From positions 12,010,706-12,074,705 of the forward strand of contig NC_053417.1 in assembly GCF_016859285.1 (NCBI RefSeq): 64,000 nt of DNA, read 5' to 3'. The notes below the pieces were generated by a model, which worked only from the letters and a program-made list of their open reading frames with translations, was not told the origin of the DNA and searched no databases. Shown here in pieces: positions 37,906 through 59,337 of the stretch; the stretch's first letter is position 1; the number at the start of each line of letters is the position of its first letter. The DNA comes from Xiphias gladius. Lineage: Eukaryota > Chordata > Actinopteri > Istiophoriformes > Xiphiidae. The position numbers and the translations under genes were made by a program.

Positions 37906-39300
37906 CCCTTATAGATCTTCAGTATAGCGCTTTACTTAGTGGTTACTTGCTACAGGATCTTGAACCCATGCTTGCTTTCTGTGTAATCTGTGTAATACTA
38001 ACATGTTCTAACTGTTGTACAGCAGTCTAAATCAGTCAGTGGTGTACAGCCTTCAAAAGGTCAAAACTATCAGAGATTGAGCAGCTAGAATAGAGATAAA
38101 ATTACGTGTATGACACTTAAACAGAACAGAATTATGAACACTGTATTTCATTTAAAATGTACAGTAATTGTATAGTCAGACTGTGTTTTCGACAGAAAGC
38201 TCAATATGACCTTAAACGCTACTGGGATTCTAAAAACAGCTTTTATGTAAATGGAACTCTGTTGCACTGCAGTCATCTCTTAGTGTGCTACTAATGTTGA
38301 AATAGGCATAAAATTAGCATCTACTGTACTGTTGGACCGCTTTCAGCATAAGTAATCCATAGTGAAGTTTAACACAGATCATTACATTTTAGTCATTGAA
38401 TACAACCGTAGCCGTTACTAGTGGAGTTTTTGATGTTGGAATGTATTTATTTTCAATACTCTTACTTGACATGATGTTGCTTTATCTTTTTTTTTTTTGG
38501 TGCCTCATATTTTAAGACATACGTTCAGTTGAAACATCTTTGCCTGAAAAGAGGGAGGCGAAATAAGTGGTGGTGTACTACAGCAATGTAATTTGTTTCA
38601 GATATATTTGTGCAATGGTTTAACATTTTGGTTACAAGGGCTTTTCATGTTTGAACAGCTTGAATTGTAGTCTATGATAATAAACTGTATTTTGCATAGA
38701 GCTGAGCTCTTTATATCATTGGAGATGGTGTATTGTTTGCTACGAATGTAAATGCATATTTTTCCAAATTTTATATACCATAGTTATATTTATGAAAAGT
38801 GTTGTGGTTGACTTGTATTCATCATTCTCATTGTCATGTTTACATTATCATGCACAGAAAGAAAATTAGTTAGCAAAAGAGCTGAATGTAACTTTATGTC
38901 TACTGATGCTGTACCTCTGGTCATTCTGAGGATTCAGTGAAATTTCAACACATCATAGCTGTTAGGCTGTAGGAACACTTGAAGTCTTTAAACACTATGT
39001 TTTTACATTAGAGTGTCTTACGTATTACTTGTGATTTACCATGTGCAAATGACTCATGGGAACATTTCATCAGTGTAAATGATGTGATATGTATTCCGAT
39101 TGCACCTCTTTACTTAATATTCATGTAAAATATCAAAGCCATAGATAAGGGGCCAGGAGTGGCGATGTTATTATTTATGTGTACACTGTGTTGACACGCA
39201 CGCGGAAAGATTGTGGTATGTATTTTCTCAATGTTGAATGCAAGTATTTGTAAGACATAGAAATAAATGTTTTGCACACAAGGGGCATTATCTGTTGGCC
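37906..39300 (+). terminator. fam217b: fam217b 3' UTR with two candidate poly(A) signals
   Basis: AT-rich non-coding sequence follows the TAG at 37903-37905. AATAAA occurs at 38679-38684 and 39262-39267, so short and long 3' UTRs of roughly 0.8 and 1.4 kb are possible. An opposite-strand AATAAA for ttll9 lies at 39346-39351, so the two convergent genes end within about 100 bases of each other. Confidence 0.5.
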
Positions 39301-39697
39301 ATTCTTAAGAGCACCAAAATAAATTTTACACAATCCACAACTGTCTTTATTACCGACATACTGCTAAAATCCCAAACATAACCACACTCTGCTCATGGTC
39401 ATTAAATCATGCTATTTACTGCATTCACTAGCAGAACATTTTTATACCAGTATACTTCTCTTCAAACCCTGCAATTTAAATCTTTATAAGGTTTGCAGTA
39501 GTTTTAAGAAAATGTCCTTTTCATTAGTTAGCATATTCAGATTTTAAACAAGGTTGGAATCTGAACAGATCATCACGGAACTAACTAAGTATTGCTTAGC
39601 ATGTCTATGCCCAAACACACACACCTAGAACCCACCACGACAAGATAGTCTTGCATACCAACTACTATGGTATTAGGATGTAGACGTTATGATGTGA

Positions 39698-43664
<3,967 letters not shown>

Positions 43665-43809
43665 GGGTGCACACACCTTGAACTGGTAGCAAATTATGGT
43701 GGTCACTGCAGCAATATTAAAAAATATGAGTGGGTAAATGCCGTTGTCAACAGTCTGCTGGTTCAGACGGAACCTGCGATGCTTCGTGGTGGTTTGACAA
43801 CACATAGCC

Positions 43810-43823
43810 GCTGCTATGGTAAC
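43810..43823 (-). promoter_or_regulatory. X-box-like RFX site upstream of ttll9
   Basis: On the minus strand the sequence is GTTACCATAGCAGC, about 146 bases upstream of the ttll9 ATG. It matches the X-box form GTNRCC-N(0-3)-RGYAAC except for one base in the second half-site. RFX factors drive ciliary genes through such sites and TTLL9 is a ciliary gene, so the position is sensible. Binding is inferred. Confidence 0.5.
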
Positions 43824-43929
43824 CGCAGTACCGACTGACGGGGGAAGATTGTCCCCGTGTTTTTCCCGTAGCAGTTAGAAACCTTTACCACGGGTGTGGC
43901 CGCACCTAACTAAACGTAACGCGGTCTCA

Positions 43930-45440
43930 GAAAAGACTCCCGCAATACCGGCCTACTTTCGCGAGGTTATTGTCGTTTTTTAAGTTTTTGTTTAAACTGA
44001 TTTAGAGAGAAGTTGATCGTGTCTGGTCATTTTGGAGGATGTAGTTTTTGGTCCTGTTGAACTCTATTGCATTACACAGAGAGCTCCTTCTGTTATTTGG
44101 CCTACCCTCATTGATATTAATTGGGTGGACAAAATAATGAGGATAACGGAGAAAGCTACAAAGGAATTACAGGGAAATTACATCATTTTAAATATATAAA
44201 ATATATACGTTTATTATTAGGCTAAAAATGGATCGCAAAAATATAAATATATCAGTTTTTAAAAAATTACCCTTCCTGCAAGTCCATTTCGGGCTCAGCT
44301 TTTCTTTTTCTTTGCTGTTTTGCTCACGTCCATCACTGACCCTCAACTATTCGATCAAATCACCACTAGGTGGCGCCAAAACTTTGAGTAGAATGATGCC
44401 TCTGCTCGCAGCAAATGTTTATTCATTCCCTTTATTGGGAATACATTTTTCTTTCAGCATTAAGTATTCCCTGCAAGTAACCTGTCAAATTATTTTCCTG
44501 TATGTAGACCTATAATCTTTAATAACATATCTGTCAGTAGATATATGTACGGAAGCTAAATTCAGTAGGCTTGAGGTAGGCCAAAAATAGGTTTCACTTT
44601 TAAACGTAAAGATAAGGTTGATTTACAACTTAATCACTTCTGGGAATTTTTTATTCCTCCATCTAATAGACAGTGTGATATACTGACATAAGCAAATTAT
44701 CCAAATTATGGTAAAATAATAATAATTTTTTTTTTTTTGCATTATTATTTCAAATGTCAAATGTGACCCACTGATAAAATCATGCACACTATTAGCATAT
44801 TTCTGAAAACAACAACGTTAACGGATTGATGTTGGTAGCTTTTCTGTACGATTTTAAGGCGAGACACTAGCCTACAGGCAAAAACATCATTTTTTTTCAC
44901 TCACTGGTCAATTTTGACATTTTGGACTATTTTGCTTCGATAACATGTCTTCTTTCAGACTAGTGAAAAGAAAACGTCGAAAAATACACATTTCATCTTA
45001 TTACACTTTGTCTATGTACGTCTGTGGATTTCAATTACAATACATATCTTTCTCAAAATGAGTTTTTTCTCATACCAGAAATCTCCACTTCAGTAGCACT
45101 TACATACACAAAACTTTACAGTTTCATTCCTGTCTGTGTTATGAAGGATTTTATAGACAGATGTGTTCATATATCATTCATAGCCTGATTTATATAACAT
45201 TTAATTCCTAAATGACAAAAATGTATATATTTAATTTTTATGGCTGTTAACAGTATTTTCTGATTTATGGAGTGATAAAAGGAGATATCCGAATTCCCTG
45301 TGTAAAAAACTTTGGCTCTGACATGAAAACAAATTGAAACAGGGATCTTGAACCTGGCTTTATGCAATGCTGAGATTTCTGTTCGAATTTATGTTGTAAT
45401 TTATGCAAATTGGCACATATTTAACCAGATTGGCACTCAG
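43930..45440. other. intergenic, nothing recognised
   Basis: AT-rich sequence upstream of ttll9 with only short chance frames. I see no RNA gene, and I recognise no mobile element before about 45450. Confidence 0.4.
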
Positions 45441-45449
45441 TAAAGCACA

Positions 45450-45640
45450 TAATGTTAAGGAAAGTTCTATAAAAATTTCTGGATCCACACCGAAATTTAA
45501 GGGGTTCTTCTCTGGCCCATGCCCCATCCCTCCACCAAGTTTGGTGCAAATCGGTTCTGTACTTTTTGCGAAATCTTGCTGACAAATAAACAAACGAACA
45601 AACCAGAAAATGCGCTCAGTAGAGCGCAGATTTCCGCCAA
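45450..45640. repeat. dispersed repeat with a conserved noncoding phrase
   Basis: The segment 'ccaagtttggtgcaaatcggttctgtactttttgcgaaatc' followed by 'ttgctgacaaataaacaaacgaacaaacc' is the recognisable core of a widespread fish interspersed repeat. It ends in a degenerate (AAAC)n-like tail. The open frames over it on both strands are not genes. Confidence 0.55.
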
Positions 45641-46029
45641 AGCCAATATCAAACAACATACACCAGACTTCAGAGGAAAAATATCAAATTCTGTCCCAAA
45701 ACTGAATGGATTCGTCCCTGTTGACAATCAATCAAAAACAAACACACAAACCAACAGACACGGGTGATTACATAACCTCCTTGGCAGACAAATACAATTT
45801 CAGAAAACTTGTAATACAAAAAATAAGTGTCTTAATGTGAGTATTCAACTGGGGAAGTTTTATGGTGATATTTATAAGATAAAATTGTTTGCCTATTCAC
45901 CTGTAGTGTCTTGCTTTAATGACAAAACATGCCCGCGGGACAAATGGCCCAGTGATTGCACACAGTGATTTACCATGACAAGAAGATTATGAAAGAAAAT
46001 AGTCTGCAGTGGAGAGAGCTGGATCATAC

Positions 46030-47260
46030 TTCAAATCAAGTCAAGTCAAGTAGAACTTTATTTGTCCCCAGAGGGGCAATTGGCTGTGCAGCAGTAATAA
46101 TACGATGTCAAAAAACACAGAAGGCAAATCAATACCAAATGATAAAAGGTAAATAAATTGATAAACATAAAGAACATAAGTACTCTATATTTAAGAAATA
46201 CTATAATTAAAAGTAATGTTTACCAAGCCTGACTGACTGAGTGATCAAGCCGATATTAGATTTTTCTATGGGAGTGTGGTGAAATGGGGTTAAGGGTATA
46301 AAGGAGGGTTTGTTTCTGTGTTTGTATCTGTTAGTTTTGGTTAGTGGGTATTTGCAGCGGGAACCCAAAGGCAAGGTCTGAAACTCCAGGTGCCGTGGAT
46401 GGGTGCTATCAGACAGAATGGCTTACTTTAAAAACTGTTTTTTTATACAACTTAGACAGACTTTTGTGTTGAGTACCTGTGATTCTGCTACACGCCTTGA
46501 TTAGTTTTGTTTTCGTTTGCATACCAACAGATAAAAGAAAACGTTCACAGCGTTGGAGTCATGACAACGAAAATAAATGCACATATCCCTGGTTTTTGTC
46601 ACATTTAATTCCAAAAATGCTTCTTGATACCATCCTGAAAAATCTATGTAAGGACCATGGGACATTTCCCTCTCCTTCAGTAGGCTCACTGTATTCATAT
46701 CATCTGCAAACCACACAATGTGACGGTTTCCAACGGCATTCGTTACTGTATAGGATATACAGGAGAAGAGACACAACACAGCCCTGGTGAAAGCTGGTTG
46801 ATGTTGAAGTTAGTACAAAGAAATGTCCATTCACTGTCACTCTCTGAGCTCTCTTGGTGAGGAATTCCAAGATCGAACCAACAGTGTAAGTCTCCAATCC
46901 AAAACGCACCAGCAGGTGAGTCTGTATGGTGTTAAAAGCTAATAAGAAGTCCACAAACAACAGTCTGGCATGGATGTTACTACCATCTAAGCGCTTATAA
47001 ATGAACCCCCTGCTGGTTTGATATCCAAACGTTCTGTCCACAATTTCCTTTTTTCATCAACTTTTCAAAAGACTTCATAACTAGTGAGGTCAGTGCTACT
47101 GGCCTGTAGTCATTCATAGTCTTAGGATCGCTATTGTTTGCAATGTGAACTATTGTAGATTGTTTTCATAGTTGGGGAACCTTTGCTGACAGAATGACAT
47201 TAAAAATAATAATTAAAAACAGTGCCTATTTGATCAGCACAGCAGTACAGCACATGTCTA
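46030..47260 (-). mobile_element. degenerate non-LTR retrotransposon (LINE) reverse transcriptase relic
   Basis: Read on the minus strand from high to low, the fragments are: NDYRPVALTSLVMKSFEKL (about 47050-47140, the typical RT start), LLFVDFLLAFNTIQTHLLVR (about 46900-46970), HQGCVVSLLLYILYSNEC (about 46730-46790) and FADDMNTVSLL (about 46650-46715), then LNVTKTRDMCIYF. Frameshifts and stops break the frame, and the catalytic FADD is still readable. The 3' end reads gacaaataaagttctacttgacttgacttga (about 46035-46065 on +), the short-repeat tail typical of CR1/Rex1-like elements. The 5' half of the element is missing. Dead copy. Confidence 0.8.
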
Positions 47261-50200
47261 CCAGTGTTATTGGGGCCATGGCAACACTGCGTACAGAAAG
47301 AGAGGAGACAGACTCACTAGAGTTCAGTAGGTTGTGTTTTAAAACAGGAGTTTTGTTGCTAAAATCATGCACAATAAATCTCGAATAAAACATGTTAAAC
47401 TCCTTCTAAAGCCTAACCTTTGGTCCATTGCTATCAAGTTTAAGATGGATCCTATATGGCTCACTGACAAAACACAGACCCTGCATTTTCACCTCCTAAC
47501 AAATCAGCTAATAGTTAATGGATTGTATCTAACCTGTATAGGTTTCAGTGTGCATTACTTTCCTAAAAGAAATTAGCTGGTACATATCTTAAACAATTAA
47601 GGTTGTTATGATAAAACCATGATGGACTGTGGTACAGGGAATGGGATACGTGGTATTCCCTATTTCTGATAGATATAGCATTACACAACAGCTCAATCTT
47701 CATCTAATTCATAAAAACATTTGCATTTATTTTTTTAAACTCCCTCCTGTCAGCACTGTAAACGGACCACTCACCTGAGTCAGAGTCCTGTGAAAGGCTA
47801 CATAAATAGATCTCCTACGCCGCTCGCTGTGCCTTTTTCTTTCTCAGCCACCCACCACTAATCAAACAATCAACTATTCTTTAGACTCTGACATAAATAA
47901 CCATAACGGGCTAGATGGATATATGATTTGGACAGCTACCAAAATGTTTACAGTAGTAGAGAACATAGTCCGGGCCTCTCAGCGGTGTGTAATAAGATCA
48001 CTCAGTTGAGCCAAAACCCAGTTTCGAAACCTCCTACCACGCAGAATATCTCTACAGTTGAGTGCTTTATTTGTATGTCATTTCATGGGAATTACAGCTA
48101 TAACTTGTAATGTAACTTAATGTGTAGTTAGAAAAACTGATTTTCTTCTAAGTGATTCCATAAAGGTGTTATTTTAAACAAGAGCGGATACAAAGAACAG
48201 ACAAGAAAATCCAGTGTGGCAGTGTTTATATCATATTACATATGCAAAACACCTGGCTATTAGATGGCATCAGTTTTCTTTCATCTGCTTGGGCAAGCTT
48301 CAGACAAGAAAACTTTCTTTTTTGCTGCGGAGTAGATGTACATATAAAACGGATCAAATTTGAGCTCGGAGATGCAAAGGAACCTAACACCCAACCACAA
48401 ATGCCCTTATATTCAAACACAATGTAGTCAAATTATTGCATTATTCCTACATAAGTTGCTGTGTCTTCCAAAATCGAAGTTAGCCCTTTGCCAGGAGTTC
48501 CATTTCCATTACCATTGGAATGGAAATGGAAATTATTTTTGAGGATCAACCCGTGGGTTTGTGTCATCCAAACATATAGCCCATATTTCCTGTTGATCTT
48601 AAGTTGAATTACAACTTAATTCTCCAATTTAGATTTCCATCTTGATTATAGTTTTTTTATTTGAAAGACCCCCTTTGACTGTCTTAAATTGACTATAGAT
48701 TTTACCACGGTGTGGGTTTCGCATATATCTCGTAGTACCACTTGCTGTGAAGCATCCCGCAGGTCATACAATTTCCAGTGCCTGATAGTCATCAGTCCTG
48801 GCAAACTGTATTCCCCTCAACAGCAACCACAAAGCAAGGAAATCTGTGGGATCCAGGTGCATCAGCTGTTACCTATAAGGGAGGCATCTTGCTGACCTTA
48901 TTTTTATAATACTCACGTTGGAATTATTCTTTCTGGAGAGCCTTAGTACCCTCTTCCAGCCTTTCACCACATGCAGAGGAAAAACATCTAGTATGTTACT
49001 GATTCAGGCCAAGCAAGCAAAGACAAGAAAGCATAAAGCTTTGAAGCATGACAAGTTAAAATAGGCAATGGGACTCAGGCAATATGTGCGGTCTGTGCTC
49101 TGAAATGTGCCAGGAAGTGACATAGTTTGAGGTCGAATTTGCTATTGTGACGTGACACACTTTCTCTGTTCTGTATATCATCACTCTATGTACGTAACTA
49201 CAAAGAATATTACACCAATGCTGCCAGGATTTAGAGTATAAATGTAACTGATGAACAGCCAGGAAATGATTGTCTTCATGGCAGGCTTCTATAAGTGTCT
49301 GTGTGCAAAGGTTTATTGCTGTATCTAATTAGAATGGTTCTACTGATATATAGAGTAATGAAGAGCCGGTAGTGTGGCTTTTGTCTATACTGAAAAAAAA
49401 ATTCTCTGTTATCAGTGGCTCTACATCACAGTAGAAATCCACACCCATTCTGGGTTCAATTTTCTTACCCTTATCAGATGTGCAGAACCATTTTTCATCA
49501 CCAGTCCTCACATTCATTTCAACACGACTTACATATCTGCAGCCTCTGAGATGTTAATGCTGTCTATTTAGTGTTTCTCCACTCCCTGCCTCAGTAGCTC
49601 CAAAGCACTCCAGGGTAATGAGTCTGCAAATCCCAGGCTTTGCAAACCCAATATGTTTTCTAGCAAAACACAAGAGGAGGCCAACAAAAACACGACAAAG
49701 TGGCAGCTGGAATCCTCTTGAAATGTATTACATTCCCATATGCCTACCAGTTAAGCCTAGAATGCTTTACAATGAGTTTCCCTCTGCTGAATAGATCAAG
49801 GGGCAGCTGTAAACAACATTTCATCAGCAGATCTGGCAGGCAGAAGATGAACATACAACACAAATGTTATACTTTGAAACCAAACTAGGATTTTGTAGAA
49901 TTATCACAGCGATCTAAGAATTATTTCCTGATCGACATTTCCTGTTGGGAATACTTGGTAGATCCAAGATGGATTTTTACAACGACAATTATACTGAACA
50001 GGGGGTAAATAATTTAAGTACTGAAATGTGTTGCATTATGCAATGAAAATTATTGTAAGTGAGAGAGATCTAATCAAATGAGGCCTACTATTAGGTTTCA
50101 TACCCTCACTCCATTTTAATTACCTTGATGAGCTATGACAAACCAAGGTATCCAAGCAAATGTTACTGTGCATTTATAGTTCTAACCACATTTAAGTGTA

Positions 50201-52780
50201 AATAACCATCCATGATCATATGAACTCACAGACCAGGTTGTCTGAAGGTCTTCACAGAAAAACCCAAAACGATACCTTGAAAACATGGATGCATCATGTG
50301 ACTGCTAAAACCACATGCAGTCTACTTTCTGATAGCATAACTCTGGTTTGGAGAAAAAAGAACAGAATATGGTCTTCATTTATCTGGAATTCTCTGTTTC
50401 CCATCTCGGGAATTGTGCCAGAGAAGTGGGGTCCAACATAGAACCCAAGCCCAAGGGAATTTGGGAAGGAACCAGAGGGCAGTCATGAGTCAGACAGATT
50501 TAGGTTTACTGGATGCCTTTGTAGGAAAGCAAAAATCTAGCACACTTACTGTATGTAACCCAGGCAGGGAAAAGGTAAGTAGTATGGGAGACTTCGGATC
50601 ATCATCCCAAAGCATCTAAATAAAAGTCCTAAGCTGAAGGTACATATTTGTTTCATGTAAGTGCATTTTCTTTTTCTAAGTTTAAATACTGTATGTTAGT
50701 TTCTCTGCACATGTGCGAGTGTCCATGCCTCATGCGCAGAGGGAGAGACTTAATCCTTCATTTCAAATACTTATGGTGAATTGCTGTTCAGTATAAATCT
50801 AGTGGTTCATCTTTGGACAGTTATTAACAGGTTTCCTCTGTGTTCCTCTATGTTTTTTTTATGGTATTCTGGTATTTGAGAGTAATGATCGCCCTAGGAG
50901 GCAACACGAAAGTGAAAGGAAGTTGGAGTTGGAGGCTCAGTGATTTGAGTTTGTTTTCATAACAGTGATCTGGGCAGAACTGTAGGTGCACCCTGATAAA
51001 ATCTCCTGCTGGCTCTGTTTTTTCATTTTTCTCATGTGCACACAACTCCTGAAGGTGAGAGGGAAAATTCCTGAAGGTGATCCTATTTCACTTCCATGAC
51101 TACTTCATGCAGTCCCACGCCCTACGGTGGTTTGATTGACAGACAGAATAGATTAATTAAACTCTGCTGAATGAAATTACATTGAATTTTTAGCAAGATT
51201 CAGTTTAATTTGACCAATAATCCGATCGTATCTGATCCTCTCAGTTTTCATGGCACTGTACTGTAAATACCCCTTGAGAATTTAACTTACAGTGGCTTCA
51301 GCGCGAGGAGCAGGGCAGGGCATGGTCCTCCTCGATGAAATCTGATTGGCATCAGCATTTTATACCTGGTTGCAGATCAGTCACTAACATCACTAGACAC
51401 TTGTTTTGGTGATGCCCTGCCAGGCCAGAACTGCAGCCGTAATTTTTATGTAACTACAGTAGCTGAGAAAAGTAACATTAGTTTGCTAATATAACGTTAC
51501 AACCCACATTTAGACTGAAGAGTAAATGTGGTGATATTGAATATAGTTCTTCATCAAAATGCTACTTAATAACTATAACTATCAATAAACTGGGAAGACT
51601 TTATATACAGTTCACAAAAATGACAAAATATACCTCAAATTGCAAAATACTAAAAACTATAGCTTTTTCTGCCACATTTATTTTGTGTCTGTTTATGGTA
51701 CCTTTTGAAACCAAAATAGTATGGGCAGAAATATATCCGCAATAATGCACACAATTACTAAAACTACACATAATAACTAAAATAATTAGCTGTAATTGCT
51801 TACAATTAGTCTAACATGCAAAAATCAAAGCACTGACTTGAAACATATTTATGAAAACTCTGGCACTTGACATTGCTTACCCCAAAACAGATAAAGTTAT
51901 GCTGCAGATGGATTCTAGAGGGGAAACAAAACTTGTTCGTGGCAGCAGCACTGTGTGTAGACGGCCCCAAGGTGAGGTTTTCCAAGGTGAGTTGGATTAT
52001 GAACTTTAAAATGGTTACTCTCAAGCCCAAGAGGAATAATGGATTGGATTGGTCCTCTGGGCCTGGAAACAGTTACATGAATCATGCGAGTTTCTAAAAA
52101 AAGGAAGGCGATCAAACTACATGACTAAAGAAAAAACTATTACAGCTTCATTTTAATTTCACAAAGATTCTTTCATTTCCGATAGGATTCCAGACAGTAT
52201 CAATGATTTATTCTATCACTGCAGCTCAGAATAATATGAGGAGACTCTGTGAGGATAATTGGAAATAAAAACTAAACCCTCTGATGTCTTTTATTAGAAA
52301 ATTATCCACACACTGTTAAATATTTTCCATAATTATAAACGAACATGCCAGTCAGATTGACCTCGTCAGACATTTTTGTTCTTTTCTCTCTTCTCCTCTC
52401 TTGCTTCTTGCTTTGGCATCAGAAACATTCTGACATTACTTTAACATCTACTTTTAACACTTTAATAGTTTGTTCGTCACCAGACAAAAGACCAGAAATA
52501 CTGACTCATTGAGAAACTTAATAATAATAATTCCTGTACTTATTTACAGTATATCATTAGCCTGACTCTAATAATTGGACATTTTTTTCTAGCGTGTCTC
52601 TTCTATTCTAGTTATGTGGTCATATTGTTTACATTTCACTTGGCTGACTGTCACTTTTGGCTGTCACTTCAACTGAATTTATGTACAGGTGTTACCGCTT
52701 CTTCACATATCATATTAAATACTTTATTCCTAGTTCTGACGATATTGCTTGTAGTTAAAAACTCAACCTCTTTCACACGA
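47261..52780. other. gene-poor intergenic stretch
   Basis: Long AT-rich sequence with only short chance frames and no splice-consistent family match. A perfect 13-bp inverted repeat with an 8-nt loop lies at 48498-48531. I see no tRNA, rRNA or recognised element. Confidence 0.4.
48498..48531. repeat. perfect short inverted repeat (hairpin)
   Basis: Arms TTCCATTTCCATT (48498-48510) and AATGGAAATGGAA (48519-48531) are exact reverse complements around the loop ACCATTGG. It is AT-rich with no T-tract or gene context, so a terminator or microRNA role is not supported. Confidence 0.9.
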
Positions 52781-53960
52781 ACGTGCTCGTAACTGGATAG
52801 GAAAACCCAGAGTTAACTGAGCCAGTTTATAACCAGCTTCGTGAGACGGGTTATCCAGGATGACCAGTGTTAGGCTCAGTGAAGCCGGTATGTTGAACTA
52901 AGTAGTACAGGCCTCAGATGGTGGGCAGCTGGAGTTTAGCCTGGGTGTCGGCGAAGACAGCAGACTGATGATCTGGGAGGTCTGGCTGGGCATTGGCAGG
53001 GGCTGCCAACTGGGGTTTGGGCATGGGGTCGGCTGGAGCGGTCAACAGGGTTTCAGGTCAGGCGTCTGCAGGGATGGCCGACCAGGGACCAGGAGTAGGC
53101 TTGACAGCCAGCTCAAAAAAAGACACAGGAAAAGGCTTGACTTAAGCCCCCACAGGAACAGACTAAGGAACAGGCTTGATGGGGGCCGACTCAGGAACAG
53201 CCTCAGAAACAAACAGGAGGGCTGACTCAGGAACAGATGTAAGCAGGGACCCCCAACTAAGGAATAGGTTAGACCTCGGCCAGGACCCACACGGTCTGTC
53301 TGGTTCGTCAGTCGTGGTGCTGGGCAACGGAGACTTTTCCCTGGGTAGCTGGGCAGCTGGAGCTCTTGGTCGCTGGGCAACTGAGGCTCTGGGTCACAGG
53401 GAAGCTGAGATTCGGGGTTGCTGTGCAGCTGAGGCTCTATGGCACTGGGCAGCTGAAGTCCTGTGGCATTGAGAGTCATGACGACCACGGCTTCTTCTGT
53501 GGCCTCCGCGGAACCCCATGAAAAGGCCAGGACTGCCGGCTCACAAACCCGAGCCTAATCGACTGGAGCGGCGGCTGGGATGCAGGCTGAAGGCTAGCAT
53601 GCCGGTGGCCAGCATACTGGAGGCTAACAGGCTGAAGGCTAGGTTTTCCAACAACCTTGGATGCACAGGAGAGTGTACAACTCATACAGTTCATCTCTGA
53701 ATAAAACATCTGGTGGGTCACTGGCTTGTCAGACCGTACTGTTACAGAGCTGGTGGTAGCAGCCCAGGCAGGAAGGACCCGAGCGCAGACACACAGGCAG
53801 GCAGGTGCAGTGAAGGAACTTTAACAGATCAAGTGAAGAGGACCGGGCTTACAGACAGACAGACTGATGGATAAGCAGGTAGGGAGCAAGCAAAGAGGAG
53901 GTGCCGAAAGAAGACGAAAAAGAAGACGTGCCATGACAGTATTGTGAGTTGTGTTTGTGT
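52780..53960. repeat. GC-rich composite repeat with degenerate 27-30 bp minisatellites
   Basis: Two internal arrays are visible: 'aggaacag...' units at about 53080-53260, and 'ctgggcagctgag/gctctgggtc' units of about 27-30 bp at 53335-53470. On the minus strand the second array is open and repeats a roughly 10-residue phrase (PEPQLPSDQE, LQLPSYPG). Flanks include 'aaccagcttcgtgagacgggtt' and 'gagctggtggtagcagcccaggcaggaaggacc', phrases I associate with dispersed fish repeats. Base composition is far richer in G+C than its surroundings. I consider it a repetitive element, not a gene, but cannot name the family. Confidence 0.5.
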
Positions 53961-54138
53961 GTGGTTCTTTTTTTGTGAGTAAATTACAACAGCAAGAAGG
54001 AAAACACCCTCATCATAAAGTTGGACTGACATGCAGGTGTTTGAATCCGTTAATTAAAGTTTCAAGAGCCCATGCTGTTCAGTGTTGCTGAATGATGTGT
54101 TCTTGTCATGCATCAACAGGAACACAAGTCGAGTAGGT

Positions 54139-54190
<52 letters not shown>
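54139..54190. repeat. (CA)n microsatellite
   Basis: About 26 uninterrupted CA units, 417 bases upstream of the edn3 start codon. Confidence 0.97.
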
Positions 54191-54192
<2 letters not shown>

Positions 54193-54606
54193 TAGCCTAG
54201 TGTTGCTGAATCTGACACACAGAGGGGGTGTTGGAGGAGGTGTGGGCGTGTACCGGATACTCTCCAAAGACCTGTATCTTTGACTTCAAGGAGCATAGTC
54301 CTCTTTGCTCCCAGAGATCACCTTTGCTTTGCGACTAGGAGAGAAATTTGTATGAAGGAAACCGCACTTCCCTCTCACTTTGACGCGCAAGTTACAGGTA
54401 GGATTTATGACATGAAGCCATAAATATGAAAGGAACCGCGCGACACACATCCTCCGATCCGTTATTTGACGTCTGGACCATATGAGATGAAACGCACGTG
54501 GATCTACACTAAAGTTATTGGATTTTAACTCAATGCCGGTGGGAGATTAATTTGACAAATGCGTACCATCCTCGTCAGGCTATGATTATTTTTGGGAATA
54601 TCTGAC
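54191..54606 (+). promoter_or_regulatory. edn3: edn3 promoter and 5' UTR region (approximate)
   Basis: This is the stretch immediately before the edn3 ATG. A TATA-like CATAAATATG lies at 54419-54428, about 180 bases upstream of the start codon. Several CpGs follow (accgcgcgac, gatccg, gacgtc). An out-of-frame ATG just upstream opens a 7-codon ORF (tatgattatttttggg...) that overlaps the start region. The assignment of a TATA box and transcription start is inference. Confidence 0.35.

Positions 54607-59337
<4,731 letters not shown>

Noticed and set aside
45360-45767. Overlapping frames on both strands near 45.5 kb
   Set aside because: They lie in a dispersed noncoding repeat with an (AAAC)n-like tail.
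48498-48531. Possible microRNA or terminator hairpin
   Set aside because: The stem is only 13 bp, too short for a microRNA precursor, and nothing nearby needs a terminator.
54592-54606. Upstream start for edn3 at 54592
   Set aside because: It is a TTG, not an ATG; the ATG at 54607 directly begins the hydrophobic signal peptide.
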